NCBI GenBank assembly: GCA_017512555.1
Contig: JAFWFE010000011.1
Location: 1 to 64,000 of the forward strand
Direction: 5' to 3'
Source of the DNA: Solobacterium sp.
GTDB taxonomy: Bacteria; Bacillota_I; Bacilli_A; Erysipelotrichales; Erysipelotrichaceae
DNA length: 64,000 nucleotides
Shown here: one piece after another, positions 44,196 through 51,705 of the stretch
How the letters are laid out: the number at the start of each line of letters is the position of its first letter
Numbering within the stretch: the first letter of the stretch is position 1
Translations under genes and position numbers: made by a program
Notes under the pieces: generated by a model
Databases searched by the model: none
Told to the model about the DNA's origin: nothing
What the model saw: the letters and a program-made list of their open reading frames with translations, nothing else

Positions 44196-44233
44196 AAACC
44201 CACCTCAATATCTCTAGTAAGTATAGCATAAAA

Positions 44234-44262
44234 TAAGGGATATTCATGAATATCCCTTAACA
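44234..44262 (-). terminator. Terminator after rnpB
   Basis: AAGGGATATTC / GAATATCCCTT stem just past the 3' end of the RNase P RNA, followed by a short T run on the minus strand. Confidence 0.8.
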
Positions 44263-44265
44263 AAT

Positions 44266-44608
44266 ACACTCGGTAAGCCATGTTCTGTTCTCTTTGCAGA
44301 GAGGCAGCCATTTATCTGTGCTTTCACACCCCCTGCCTGGTTTCATTTCACCGGCAGAGATTCTCCTACCAAATTTGGATTTCTCGCTTGCGGGGTTTAT
44401 CGCGTTCCACCGGTATGGTTTCCCATCCGCTTCGTCACTGTGACACTTTCAGGAACATCCCCATGGGTATAACCTTTAGGTTCCGCTCCGCCGTCAGCTT
44501 TCACTGCCTGACCTTATGACTTCGATCAGCACAATCACTACCGTCATCGCAGACGGTGCGAGCATGGACTTTCCTCTGATGGATAACCACCAGCGGCTGC
44601 CTGAGTGT
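44266..44608 (-). ncRNA. rnpB: RNase P RNA (rnpB), Bacillus type
   Basis: Catalytic RNA that trims tRNA 5' ends. The conserved block GAGGAAAGTCCATGCTCGCA lies near the 5' end, and the 3' part carries ACAGAACATGGCTTAC. The ends are set by P1: ACACTC at 44608-44603 pairs with GAGTGT at 44271-44266. About 343 nt, somewhat shorter than the Bacillus subtilis RNA. The 5' end touches the last base of the gpsB stop codon; the gpsB-rnpB order is usual in Bacillota. Confidence 0.93.
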
Positions 44609-44949
44609 TATTGTCTGTTTTTCCGCTGCTCAAAGACTTCTTCTTCAAGACGGGAGAGACGCTTCAGAATATCGATATTGCTGGCACCCTGTTGGGCCGG
44701 TGTAGGATTGGCTTCCAATGCTCTGGTACGGCCTTCCACTTCAATCAGTTTCGCCCGCAGAGACGCATTTGTACGCTCCAGTTCAGCAATCTTCTGGTTC
44801 AGATTACTTGTAATCTCCTGATAGGTCTGATAATCCTGAATGACCAGATCGAGAAAAGCATCTACTTCCGTAGCGTTATAACCTTTGAAATCAATGTTAA
44901 ATTCCTTATCCAGTATAGTCTGGATATCCAGATTTACCTTACCTGCCAT
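44608..44949 (-). CDS. gpsB: Cell-division regulator GpsB (DivIVA family)
   Basis: Coiled-coil adaptor that links cell-wall synthases to division. N-terminal DivIVA lipid-binding domain (ILDKEFNIDFKGYNATEVDAF), coiled coil in residues 40-75, variable linker and a C-terminal RLSRLEEEVF helix. 113 aa from the ATG at 44949 (MAGKVNLD), with AGGAG and GGAAG upstream; the longer frame to 45003 covers its promoter. It lies between rnpB and the divergent recU-pbp1a genes, matching Bacillus. Confidence 0.94.
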   Translation of the reverse strand: MAGKVNLDIQTILDKEFNIDFKGYNATEVDAFLDLVIQDYQTYQEITSNLNQKIAELERTNASLRAKLIEVEGRTRALEANPTPAQQGASNIDILKRLSRLEEEVFEQRKNRQ

Positions 44950-44971
44950 ATCTTCCACGCTCCTGAAAGAT

Positions 44972-45000
44972 ATTATTGCAGTTTGACCGATGAAAATCAA
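44972..45000 (-). promoter_or_regulatory. Promoter of gpsB-rnpB
   Basis: TTGATT (45000-44995), 17-base spacer, AATAAT (44977-44972) on the minus strand, giving a short leader before the gpsB start. Confidence 0.65.
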
Positions 45001-45029
45001 CAAAACTTCCTTATTTCAATTTGAAAATG

Positions 45030-45035
45030 TATAAT
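45030..45035 (+). promoter_or_regulatory. -10 box for recU-pbp1a
   Basis: Perfect TATAAT ending 8 bases before the recU ATG at 45044. No Shine-Dalgarno site is present; a leaderless mRNA is implied. The -35 region is poor. Confidence 0.6.
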
Positions 45036-45043
45036 ACTGAATA

Positions 45044-45616
45044 ATGGTAAATTATCCAAACGGAAAAAAGTACACCAGCACGAAGATCCTGACTGAAGCC
45101 GGCGGACGAGGCATGGAACTGGAGAAGGAAATCAACCTTACCAATACGTTTTACCTGTCCAATGACATCGCCGTGATCCACAAGAAACCTACCCCGGTGA
45201 CGATTGTCAACGTTGACTATCCCAAACGCAGTGCAGCCAAGATCACCGAAGCTTATTTCAAGCTTCCCAGCACGACTGACTATAACGGGATCTACCGGGG
45301 GAAATATATCGATTTTGAGGCGAAGGAATGCCAGTCCAAGACTTCTTTTCCCTTGAAGTCCATCCATGAACACCAGCTCCGTCATCTGGAACAGGTCATG
45401 CGTCACGGCGCTGCAGCCTTCCTGATCATCCGTTTCTGTTATTACGAAGAAACATACCTGGTCGATGCCGGAAAGATCCTCTCCTTCACCAGAGAAGAAG
45501 AGCGTAAATCCATCCCCTACGGATGGTTTAAAACCAATGGAATCTTAATCCCCGGAAGCTATGTAAAACCTGTGGATTATCTTAAAATAGTAGATAAGTT
45601 ATACTTCAGTGAGTAA
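45044..45616 (+). CDS. recU: Holliday junction resolvase RecU
   Basis: Nuclease that cuts recombination crossovers in Bacillota. Motifs: GGRGMELEKEIN, the catalytic core YRGKYIDFEAKECQSK (D-x-E-x-K) and FLIIRF; 190 aa. It is 5 bp upstream of the class A PBP gene, the standard recU-pbp pair. The ATG lacks a Shine-Dalgarno site and sits directly behind a TATAAT box. Confidence 0.96.
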   Translation: MVNYPNGKKYTSTKILTEAGGRGMELEKEINLTNTFYLSNDIAVIHKKPTPVTIVNVDYPKRSAAKITEAYFKLPSTTDYNGIYRGKYIDFEAKECQSKTSFPLKSIHEHQLRHLEQVMRHGAAAFLIIRFCYYEETYLVDAGKILSFTREEERKSIPYGWFKTNGILIPGSYVKPVDYLKIVDKLYFSE

Positions 45617-45621
45617 ACGGA

Positions 45622-48291
45622 ATGACGAAGAAAGTACAGAAAAGAACACCGGCGCCGAAGAAACCGGTGCGCAGAAAAGTGAAGAAACCAAAAAGGAAAG
45701 TCAACCACCTGCATCTGTGGACGGTGATCCTGGCTTTTGTGCTGGTTCTGGAATTGATTGCGGGTGTTGCCGGCGTAGTAGTACTGCGGGGCATGCTGAA
45801 AGATGAGCCGGTACTGAATACACAGGACTTCCTTTCTCCGGAATCCACACATATCTTCGATGCCAACGGCACCCAGATTGCGGATGTCGGCACACAGTTA
45901 AGAGAAAACGTCAGTTACAACGAGATGTCTGAAGCTCTGATCGATGCCTTCATCGCGATTGAAGATTCCCGGTTCTTTGACCATAACGGCTTTGATTCCC
46001 CGCGTTTCATCAAGTCTGCGCTGGTCAATGCTAAGAATATGCTCACACACAACAGTTCCCGACAGGGCGGCTCCACCTTTACCATGCAGCTGGTAAAACT
46101 CACCTACTTCCAGAATGAAGAAACCGGTGTCAGCCGGCAGAAGAACCTGGAGTATAAGTTCCAGCAGATCGACCTGGCCAGAGATCTGGAGAAAGAGATC
46201 GACAAACGTTCGATCTTCGAATTATACCTGAACAAGATGAATTTCGGCGGTACCGGGAATATCCGCGGTATCGAGAAAGCTTCGGAATACTACTACGGCA
46301 AACATGCCAGTGAACTGAATCTGGCGGAAAGCGCCATGCTTGCGGGTGTCATCAACTCCCCTTACTGGTATGATCCCCATAACTATCTGGACTATGCTAC
46401 AGCACGGAGAAATACCGTCCTGCAGATGATGCTCAGACACGGATATATCAACAGAAATGAATATAAGCTGGCTCTGACGGTCAACGTTGAGGATACGCTT
46501 GTTGATCCTCTGAGCAACCTTGCCGGCGGTACTGCCTACGCCTATCAGTCCTATATTGACACGGTAATTACGGAAGTACAGAACCTGACCGGTCAGGATC
46601 CTTACAGTGTAGCCATGGATATCTACACGTATATGGATCCGAGGATCCAGGAAGTCGTAGACACGATCCAGAAAGACCAGAATCCGGATGTTGTGTTCCC
46701 GGATGAGCTCATGGAATGCGGTATCGTATCCATGGATAATCACACAGGAGAGATCGTTGCCATCGGCGGCGGCAGAAACTACGGACGCGGCGGTGCCATG
46801 CTGCTGAATCACGCGACCCAGCAGTACAAGCAGCCGGGTTCCAGTGTCAAGCCGATCGTTGACTACGCACTTGCGTTTGAGTATCTCGGCTGGGCAACCA
46901 GTCATGTAGTGACTGACAAACCGATCTTCTATGAAGGAACGGATAAAATCGTACATAACGCCGGGGGGAATTATTCCGGTCAGGTCACCCTGCAGTATGC
47001 TCTGAGTATGTCACTGAATACACCGGCGATCCAGACCCTGCAGGAAGTCATAAACAAGGCCGGATGGCAGACGGTTGTAGATTACATACGCAGTCTCGGC
47101 TTCAGCCGTGTAACCCCGGAAAACTTTGACATCGGGTTTGCAATCGGTGGTTCCAACTTTGAAGTATCTGTACGGGAACTTGCGGCAGCCCACTCCATTA
47201 TCATGAACGGCGGCAATTACATCACTCCGCATACCGTTAGCCGGATCGTCTTCCGCAACGGTGAAGCCGATACGGTCGTGCCTTCTTACGAAGCCGTCAA
47301 CGTATTATCAGAACAGGCTGCCTACCTCACCGCAACCCTGATGTACAACGTCGTCAGCGACTATGTTTATACGCAGCCTCTGCGCCGGAATTATGCCGTA
47401 TACGCCAAGACCGGAACGACTGACTGGGGTGAAGATGGTCTGCAGTATAATATTCCCCGTACAGCTTCCAAGGATAAGTGGATGGTCTGTGAAACCAGCA
47501 AGTATACTACTGCTGTTTGGGTAGGATACGAAAAAGGTATCAAGGATGCCAATACTTACTTTGATCAGTATAAGTCTGACCTGAATCTTCCGGGAAAGAT
47601 CTGTAATGTCCTGCTTAGTGCACTATGTGATGATCTGCAGCCGGAAGCTGTGCCGATGCCCTCCGGTATCTCCTATATCACTCACCTTGTCGCAACCTTC
47701 CCCTACACTGCCGCACCGCCGGAAGCCAATGGGCAGTACCAGGTGACCGGTATGATCAAGACAGACAAATACAGTCTGGCGGATTATGACAAGGCCAAGG
47801 TAGAGAGCCTGTATGAGTTCAATGCGGACTACGAACCGGGAACTCTGCACCTCTACTGGACCCCATATCCGGATGAAGAGAAACTGCAAGTTGCGGATGA
47901 CAAGATGGATATCAGCCTGTACTCCGGAGAAACCCTGGTCTTACAGGCAACCGGAAGACGTATGTTTGACTACAGTTGGTTATACGGACCGATTCGCTAT
48001 AAAGCACGGATCATGCAGGAAGGTGTAGTCGTAGACAACGTGGTTTCCGATTCGGAATACATGGATCTGGATATCATCCTGGCCCAGGATACTGCTACGG
48101 AAGTATGTGGTTACTACGGCTATGAGAACAATGATTCCCAGTCCAAGGAAGTTTGTGTTGCCTTCCGTACACAGAAACCGCCGGAACCGGATCCTACACC
48201 GGAACCGACCGTTGAACCGACACCGGAGCCTACGCCGGAAGAAACAGAACCACCGGTTGACGAAGAAAATAATGAAGCTGAAACAGGTTAA
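45622..48291 (+). CDS. pbpA: Class A penicillin-binding protein 1A
   Basis: Bifunctional peptidoglycan synthase. Cytoplasmic Lys/Arg-rich N-terminus, one membrane helix (residues about 34-58), GT51 glycosyltransferase domain with AIEDSRFFDHNG, RQGGSTFTMQ and RSIFELYLNKMNFG, and a transpeptidase with SSVK (nucleophile Ser), SLN and KTGTT. The tail is rich in Pro/Glu/Thr (PTPEPTVEPTPEPTPE). 889 aa. The symbol is generic. The stop codon lies in the loop of its terminator. Confidence 0.96.
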   Translation: MTKKVQKRTPAPKKPVRRKVKKPKRKVNHLHLWTVILAFVLVLELIAGVAGVVVLRGMLKDEPVLNTQDFLSPESTHIFDANGTQIADVGTQLRENVSYNEMSEALIDAFIAIEDSRFFDHNGFDSPRFIKSALVNAKNMLTHNSSRQGGSTFTMQLVKLTYFQNEETGVSRQKNLEYKFQQIDLARDLEKEIDKRSIFELYLNKMNFGGTGNIRGIEKASEYYYGKHASELNLAESAMLAGVINSPYWYDPHNYLDYATARRNTVLQMMLRHGYINRNEYKLALTVNVEDTLVDPLSNLAGGTAYAYQSYIDTVITEVQNLTGQDPYSVAMDIYTYMDPRIQEVVDTIQKDQNPDVVFPDELMECGIVSMDNHTGEIVAIGGGRNYGRGGAMLLNHATQQYKQPGSSVKPIVDYALAFEYLGWATSHVVTDKPIFYEGTDKIVHNAGGNYSGQVTLQYALSMSLNTPAIQTLQEVINKAGWQTVVDYIRSLGFSRVTPENFDIGFAIGGSNFEVSVRELAAAHSIIMNGGNYITPHTVSRIVFRNGEADTVVPSYEAVNVLSEQAAYLTATLMYNVVSDYVYTQPLRRNYAVYAKTGTTDWGEDGLQYNIPRTASKDKWMVCETSKYTTAVWVGYEKGIKDANTYFDQYKSDLNLPGKICNVLLSALCDDLQPEAVPMPSGISYITHLVATFPYTAAPPEANGQYQVTGMIKTDKYSLADYDKAKVESLYEFNADYEPGTLHLYWTPYPDEEKLQVADDKMDISLYSGETLVLQATGRRMFDYSWLYGPIRYKARIMQEGVVVDNVVSDSEYMDLDIILAQDTATEVCGYYGYENNDSQSKEVCVAFRTQKPPEPDPTPEPTVEPTPEPTPEETEPPVDEENNEAETG

Positions 48292-48306
48292 TGTTTCAGC
48301 TTTTTC
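48274..48306 (+). terminator. Terminator enclosing the PBP1a stop codon
   Basis: AAGCTGAAAC / GTTTCAGCTT stem followed by Ts. The TAA stop at 48289-48291 falls in the 8-base loop, so translation must finish before the hairpin can fold. Confidence 0.85.
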
Positions 48307-48320
48307 TTTCTATATGATTT

Positions 48321-48962
48321 TTATACGGATTGTTTCTTCTGGTGTTCTTTCTTTTCCTTACAGATTCCCTGGAACGGGCATCTCTCACATTCCGGATTGC
48401 GGGCATGGCAGAGATAGCGTCCGAAGAAGATCAGCTGATGATGTGTCTTGATCCAGCGTTCCTTTGGAATTTTGCGCTTCAGCTTGGTTTCCACCGTAAG
48501 CAGGGTGTCATCCATCTTGGCAAGTCCCAGACGCTTGGATACCCGGTTGACATGTGTATCCACAGCCAGCGCAGGTACGCCGTAACACTCGCTCATGATC
48601 ACATTGGCGCACTTTCTTCCGACTCCGGGAAGTTTTACCAGATCTTCCATGTTGTCCGGAACTACTCCCCCGTACATCTCCACAAGTCCTCTGGCCATTC
48701 CCTGGATCGCCCTGGCTTTATTGTGGTACAACCCAAGAGATGCGATACATTGTTCGATCTCCTGCAGGTTCCCCTGCGCAAGACTTTCCGCGTCCGGGTA
48801 TTTTTCAAATAATGCCGGGGTTACCCTGTTCACGCTGGCATCGGTGGTCTGTGCTGACAGGACGACAGCCACAGCCATTTCATAGTGATTACGGTGATTC
48901 AGTTCACAGCGGGCATCCGGGAATAACTGATCCAGATGTTCCAGTATCTCTGCCGGTTTCAT
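48321..48962 (-). CDS. nth: Endonuclease III
   Basis: DNA glycosylase/AP lyase for oxidised pyrimidines. Helix-hairpin-helix LPGVGRKCANVI with catalytic Lys before it and the catalytic Asp in VDTHVNRV; the [4Fe-4S] loop is C-x6-C-x2-C-x5-C (CHARNPECERCPFQGIC). 213 aa. Start overlaps the dnaD stop by 4 bp; dnaD-nth is a standard Bacillota pair. Confidence 0.97.
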   Translation of the reverse strand: MKPAEILEHLDQLFPDARCELNHRNHYEMAVAVVLSAQTTDASVNRVTPALFEKYPDAESLAQGNLQEIEQCIASLGLYHNKARAIQGMARGLVEMYGGVVPDNMEDLVKLPGVGRKCANVIMSECYGVPALAVDTHVNRVSKRLGLAKMDDTLLTVETKLKRKIPKERWIKTHHQLIFFGRYLCHARNPECERCPFQGICKEKKEHQKKQSV

Positions 48963-49456
48963 CGGGTATTCCCCTTCAGGATTGCTTCAACATAGGAGAG
49001 ATTCAATTTCTGGTAGGTACTGGCTTCCCGTAATGCGTCAATAATCTGCTTGCGGTCATATTCACGGTTCCAGTCACTGATCTTCTGCATCTCTTTCTGG
49101 GACAGCGTACGGCCGAATTCCTGCTCAAATAACTCAAACAGGGAAACATCCATCACCGAACGATCACGCGCCGTATTCGCCTCAAAAAGCCCATCCAGAA
49201 CGAAACGTATACGCTTGCTGGAAGCTTTGATATCCAGGTATTTCCGGGCGCAGAGAACAGAGATGATCCGGTCCAGTTCATCCATCTCCAGATGACACTT
49301 CTTACTCAGGATCTCCATACTGATCTCCATGTGATGCTCATTATAAAAATCAATTAACAAAACCAGGATCAGTTCCTGACTGTTCAGTCCCAGTTCCTCT
49401 ACATTATCCAGGATCCAGTCCCGGTGATTTACATAATTCTGCTCATACCACTTCAT
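48959..49456 (-). CDS. dnaD: DnaD-domain replication protein (short)
   Basis: Primosomal protein that helps load the helicase at origins and stalled forks. N-terminal winged helix (residues 1-90; LNSQELILVLLIDFYNEH) and a C-terminal DnaB2/DnaD helical domain with LSQKEMQKISDWNREYD and the family end YVEAIL. 165 aa, shorter than Bacillus DnaD (about 230). The ATG at 49456 lacks a Shine-Dalgarno site; TATAAT ends 13 bases upstream. Confidence 0.9.
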   Translation of the reverse strand: MKWYEQNYVNHRDWILDNVEELGLNSQELILVLLIDFYNEHHMEISMEILSKKCHLEMDELDRIISVLCARKYLDIKASSKRIRFVLDGLFEANTARDRSVMDVSLFELFEQEFGRTLSQKEMQKISDWNREYDRKQIIDALREASTYQKLNLSYVEAILKGNTR

Positions 49457-49469
49457 ACGCTGTTTTTTA

Positions 49470-49491
49470 ATTATAACGTAAATTCAGTGGT
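49470..49491 (-). promoter_or_regulatory. Promoter of dnaD-nth
   Basis: TTGTGT, 16-base spacer, TATAAT (49475-49470 on the minus strand). Transcription would start about 6 bases before the dnaD ATG. Confidence 0.55.
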
Positions 49492-49523
49492 ACACAAGAA
49501 AGAAAAACGATTCCGGAGAATCG

Positions 49524-50720
49524 TTAATCTGTATAGTTGTCAAAATAGCCCTGAACGTAGACAAACGGTGTACCTTTGTCTCCGCTGCCGGAAGTCAGAT
49601 CCGCCAGTGAACCAAGCAGGTCAGTTAATCTTCTCGGTGTGGTTCCTTCAGAAACCATATGGCCTTTTAACTGCGCATCTTTCTTGGCAATAGATGCACG
49701 GATCGCATCTTCCAGTTCAATACCACGGAGATCCTTGAAGGCATCATCTGCCAGGTATTTCAGCTTCAGTTCATTCGGCTGACCGATCAGACCGTCGGTA
49801 TAACCCGGAGATACCACCGGATCTGCCAGTTCCCAGATCTTTCCTACCGGATCCTTGAAGGCACCGTCACCGTAGACCATGACTTCAATATTCTTACCGG
49901 TCTTTTCTCTGAGATCTGCGGCAACTCCGTCCACAAACGGCTGACAGTTGACCGGGAACAGTTTCACCATGTTTTCCGTAGCCTTGTTGGACCCGAGCAG
50001 TCCGTACTTATCGTTATATCCGCTTCCGTTCACCGGTGCGTTCAGGACTTCATCCATGCCCAGAACGATTTCGGCGCCGGCCTGTTTCAGCAGACGTTTT
50101 GTTCTCTGTCTGGTGTGAATATCACAGGTGAGAACATTCTTTGTGTATTCTACGATTGTCGAAGGACGGTTGGACAACAGAATCACTGCTTCCGCACCCT
50201 CTTCTTCGATGATCTGGCGATAATAGCCGAGATAATCCATATCCGTAAACGGATGACGAGACTTGCCGAACATTTCTTCAAACTGTTCCTGTGTCATGAC
50301 ATCACGATAAGGATCGATATCCTTCGCATCCAGAGCATCAATGTTTACCAGGTGATTTCCTACTTCATCACTCGGATAGCTGAGCTGCAGAACGATCTTC
50401 TTCGCACCGCGGGCAATCCCTCTCAGACAAATCGCAAAACGATTACGGGATAAAATCGGGAACAGGACACCGACGGTCTCCCCGCCGAATTTCGCCTTGA
50501 CATCCTCTGCGATATCATTGATAGACGCATAGTTTCCCTGACTTCTGGCGAGTATAGATTCTGTAATGCAAAGGACATCTCTGTCTCTTGCGACGAGTTC
50601 ACCGTTGGCAATCGCCTGCATGACCGTGTCCACAACGATCTTACGCAGATCATCACCTTCTCGGATAATCGGTGCACGCAGTCCGCGTGATACCGTACCA
50701 CTGATTCTTCCCATAAACAT
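49524..50720 (-). CDS. CofE-like (F420-0:gamma-glutamyl ligase family) protein
   Basis: Homologue of the enzyme that adds glutamate to the F420 precursor; relatives in F420-lacking Bacillota have no fixed role. Seen: GLRAPIIREGDDL, ARDRDVLCITESILAR near the N-terminus, and VYGDGAFKDPVGKIWELADPV in the second half. About 398 aa, longer than archaeal CofE (about 250). The start is ATG 50720 or 50714; an AAGGAG site at 50725-50730 fits either. Monocistronic; no F420 genes in the window. Function unknown; a GTP-dependent gamma-glutamyl ligation is an inference only. Confidence 0.75.
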   Translation of the reverse strand: MFMGRISGTVSRGLRAPIIREGDDLRKIVVDTVMQAIANGELVARDRDVLCITESILARSQGNYASINDIAEDVKAKFGGETVGVLFPILSRNRFAICLRGIARGAKKIVLQLSYPSDEVGNHLVNIDALDAKDIDPYRDVMTQEQFEEMFGKSRHPFTDMDYLGYYRQIIEEEGAEAVILLSNRPSTIVEYTKNVLTCDIHTRQRTKRLLKQAGAEIVLGMDEVLNAPVNGSGYNDKYGLLGSNKATENMVKLFPVNCQPFVDGVAADLREKTGKNIEVMVYGDGAFKDPVGKIWELADPVVSPGYTDGLIGQPNELKLKYLADDAFKDLRGIELEDAIRASIAKKDAQLKGHMVSEGTTPRRLTDLLGSLADLTSGSGDKGTPFVYVQGYFDNYTD

Positions 50721-50774
50721 ACTTCTCCTTAACAAAAATATTCTACTCTTAATACTCAAAAAATAAACAGGAAA

Positions 50775-50803
50775 TTGCAAAGATCTCGTCTCAATGATAA
50801 TAT
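50775..50803 (+). promoter_or_regulatory. Promoter giving a leaderless mRNA for the gene at 50811
   Basis: TTGCAA (50775-50780), 17-base spacer, TAATAT (50798-50803) with TGn upstream. Seven bases separate the -10 box from the ATG at 50811, so +1 should fall at the start codon. Confidence 0.75.
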
Positions 50804-50810
50804 TTTGAGT

Positions 50811-51314
50811 ATGTTTAAAAGACTGTTGATGAGTTTCATGACAGTAGTTTTGGTTTACACTCTGTTACTGGTAGGATTCCGTTTATTTGAACCAGAGAAG
50901 ATTTCTTCTTCCTCCTTCGATGATCACGCCAGCCTGGAACTACTAAACTATGAAACATTAAAAGATTACACGATGAACAGCGGCCCTTCGGTGATCCACT
51001 ACTATTTTTTCTGCAGTCCGGAGAATAACGACTGTGTGTATGTGCACGATACGATCCTGACATCTGTTGCCGGCAAGACCAATCTTGATTTGTATCACCT
51101 GATCGAATACGTGGATATCAGTTCTCTGGAACAGAAACTTGAGACAAACCGTCTCAAGAGCGAATGGACGATCAACACTTATCCTGCCCTGCTGGCCTGC
51201 CGTGTAGAAAACGGCAAGATCATCGTATCCAACAAGATCGAGTGGGATTCCAGCCATCCGATCAGTGACGATGATATTATCCAGTGGCTGACAAAGAACG
51301 GACTGATCCACTAA
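50811..51314 (+). CDS. Membrane-anchored protein of unknown function, possibly thioredoxin-like
   Basis: I do not recognise this 167-aa protein. It has a short cytoplasmic start, one membrane helix (residues about 7-24) and an extracellular domain. The segment VIHYYFFCSPENNDC (Cys68, Cys75) followed by a helix, and later NTYPALLACRVENGKI, resembles the strand-Cys-helix and cis-Pro layout of a thioredoxin fold, but the Cys spacing is C-x6-C rather than C-x2-C. The frame is open from a TTG at 50775, but that would lie in the promoter; ATG 50811 has no Shine-Dalgarno site. Monocistronic, divergent from the CofE-like gene. Confidence 0.75.
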   Translation: MFKRLLMSFMTVVLVYTLLLVGFRLFEPEKISSSSFDDHASLELLNYETLKDYTMNSGPSVIHYYFFCSPENNDCVYVHDTILTSVAGKTNLDLYHLIEYVDISSLEQKLETNRLKSEWTINTYPALLACRVENGKIIVSNKIEWDSSHPISDDDIIQWLTKNGLIH

Positions 51315-51326
51315 GTGAGTCAATGA

Positions 51327-51357
51327 AAACAGCAGGTTTATATCCTACTGTTTTTTG
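51327..51357 (+). terminator. Terminator after the 50811 gene
   Basis: ACAGCAGG / CCTACTGT stem with one mismatch and a 7-base loop followed by six Ts, between the convergent 50811 gene and rsfS. Confidence 0.7.
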
Positions 51358-51366
51358 AACTGTATT

Positions 51367-51705
51367 CTATCCCTCGTACCGGTGAAGCGGCTTGTCTCCC
51401 CAGAGATTCTCCAGACGATAGGTTTGTCTGGCATCCTCAGTAAAGATATGCACGATCACATCGAACAGATCTACCAGGATCCAGGAACTGCCTTCACTTC
51501 CTTCTCTGGTACGTACTTCATAGCCGCGTTTCTCTGCCTCGTTGATCAGGTCTTCCGCCAGAGAATTCGCATGCCTGAGATTACGTGCCGTAGCGATCAC
51601 AAAGTAATCCGTAAACGGTGTCACTCCCCGCATATCGATATCGATGATATTCTCCGCCAGTTTTTCAGATAACAGATGTTCGGTAAATTCCAGTAATTCA
51701 GACAT
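51367..51705 (-). CDS. rsfS: Ribosomal silencing factor RsfS
   Basis: Binds L14 and blocks subunit joining when nutrients are short. Motifs IIDIDMRGVTPFTDYFVIATA and GSSWILVDLFDVIVHIF-type end are diagnostic; 112 aa. Start overlaps the yqeK stop by 8 bp; last gene of the parE/parC-yqeH-yhbY-yqeK-rsfS run. Confidence 0.96.
   Translation of the reverse strand: MSELLEFTEHLLSEKLAENIIDIDMRGVTPFTDYFVIATARNLRHANSLAEDLINEAEKRGYEVRTREGSEGSSWILVDLFDVIVHIFTEDARQTYRLENLWGDKPLHRYEG

Noticed and set aside
46222-46956. 244-aa minus-strand frame inside pbp1a
   Set aside because: Antisense shadow of the transglycosylase/transpeptidase coding region.
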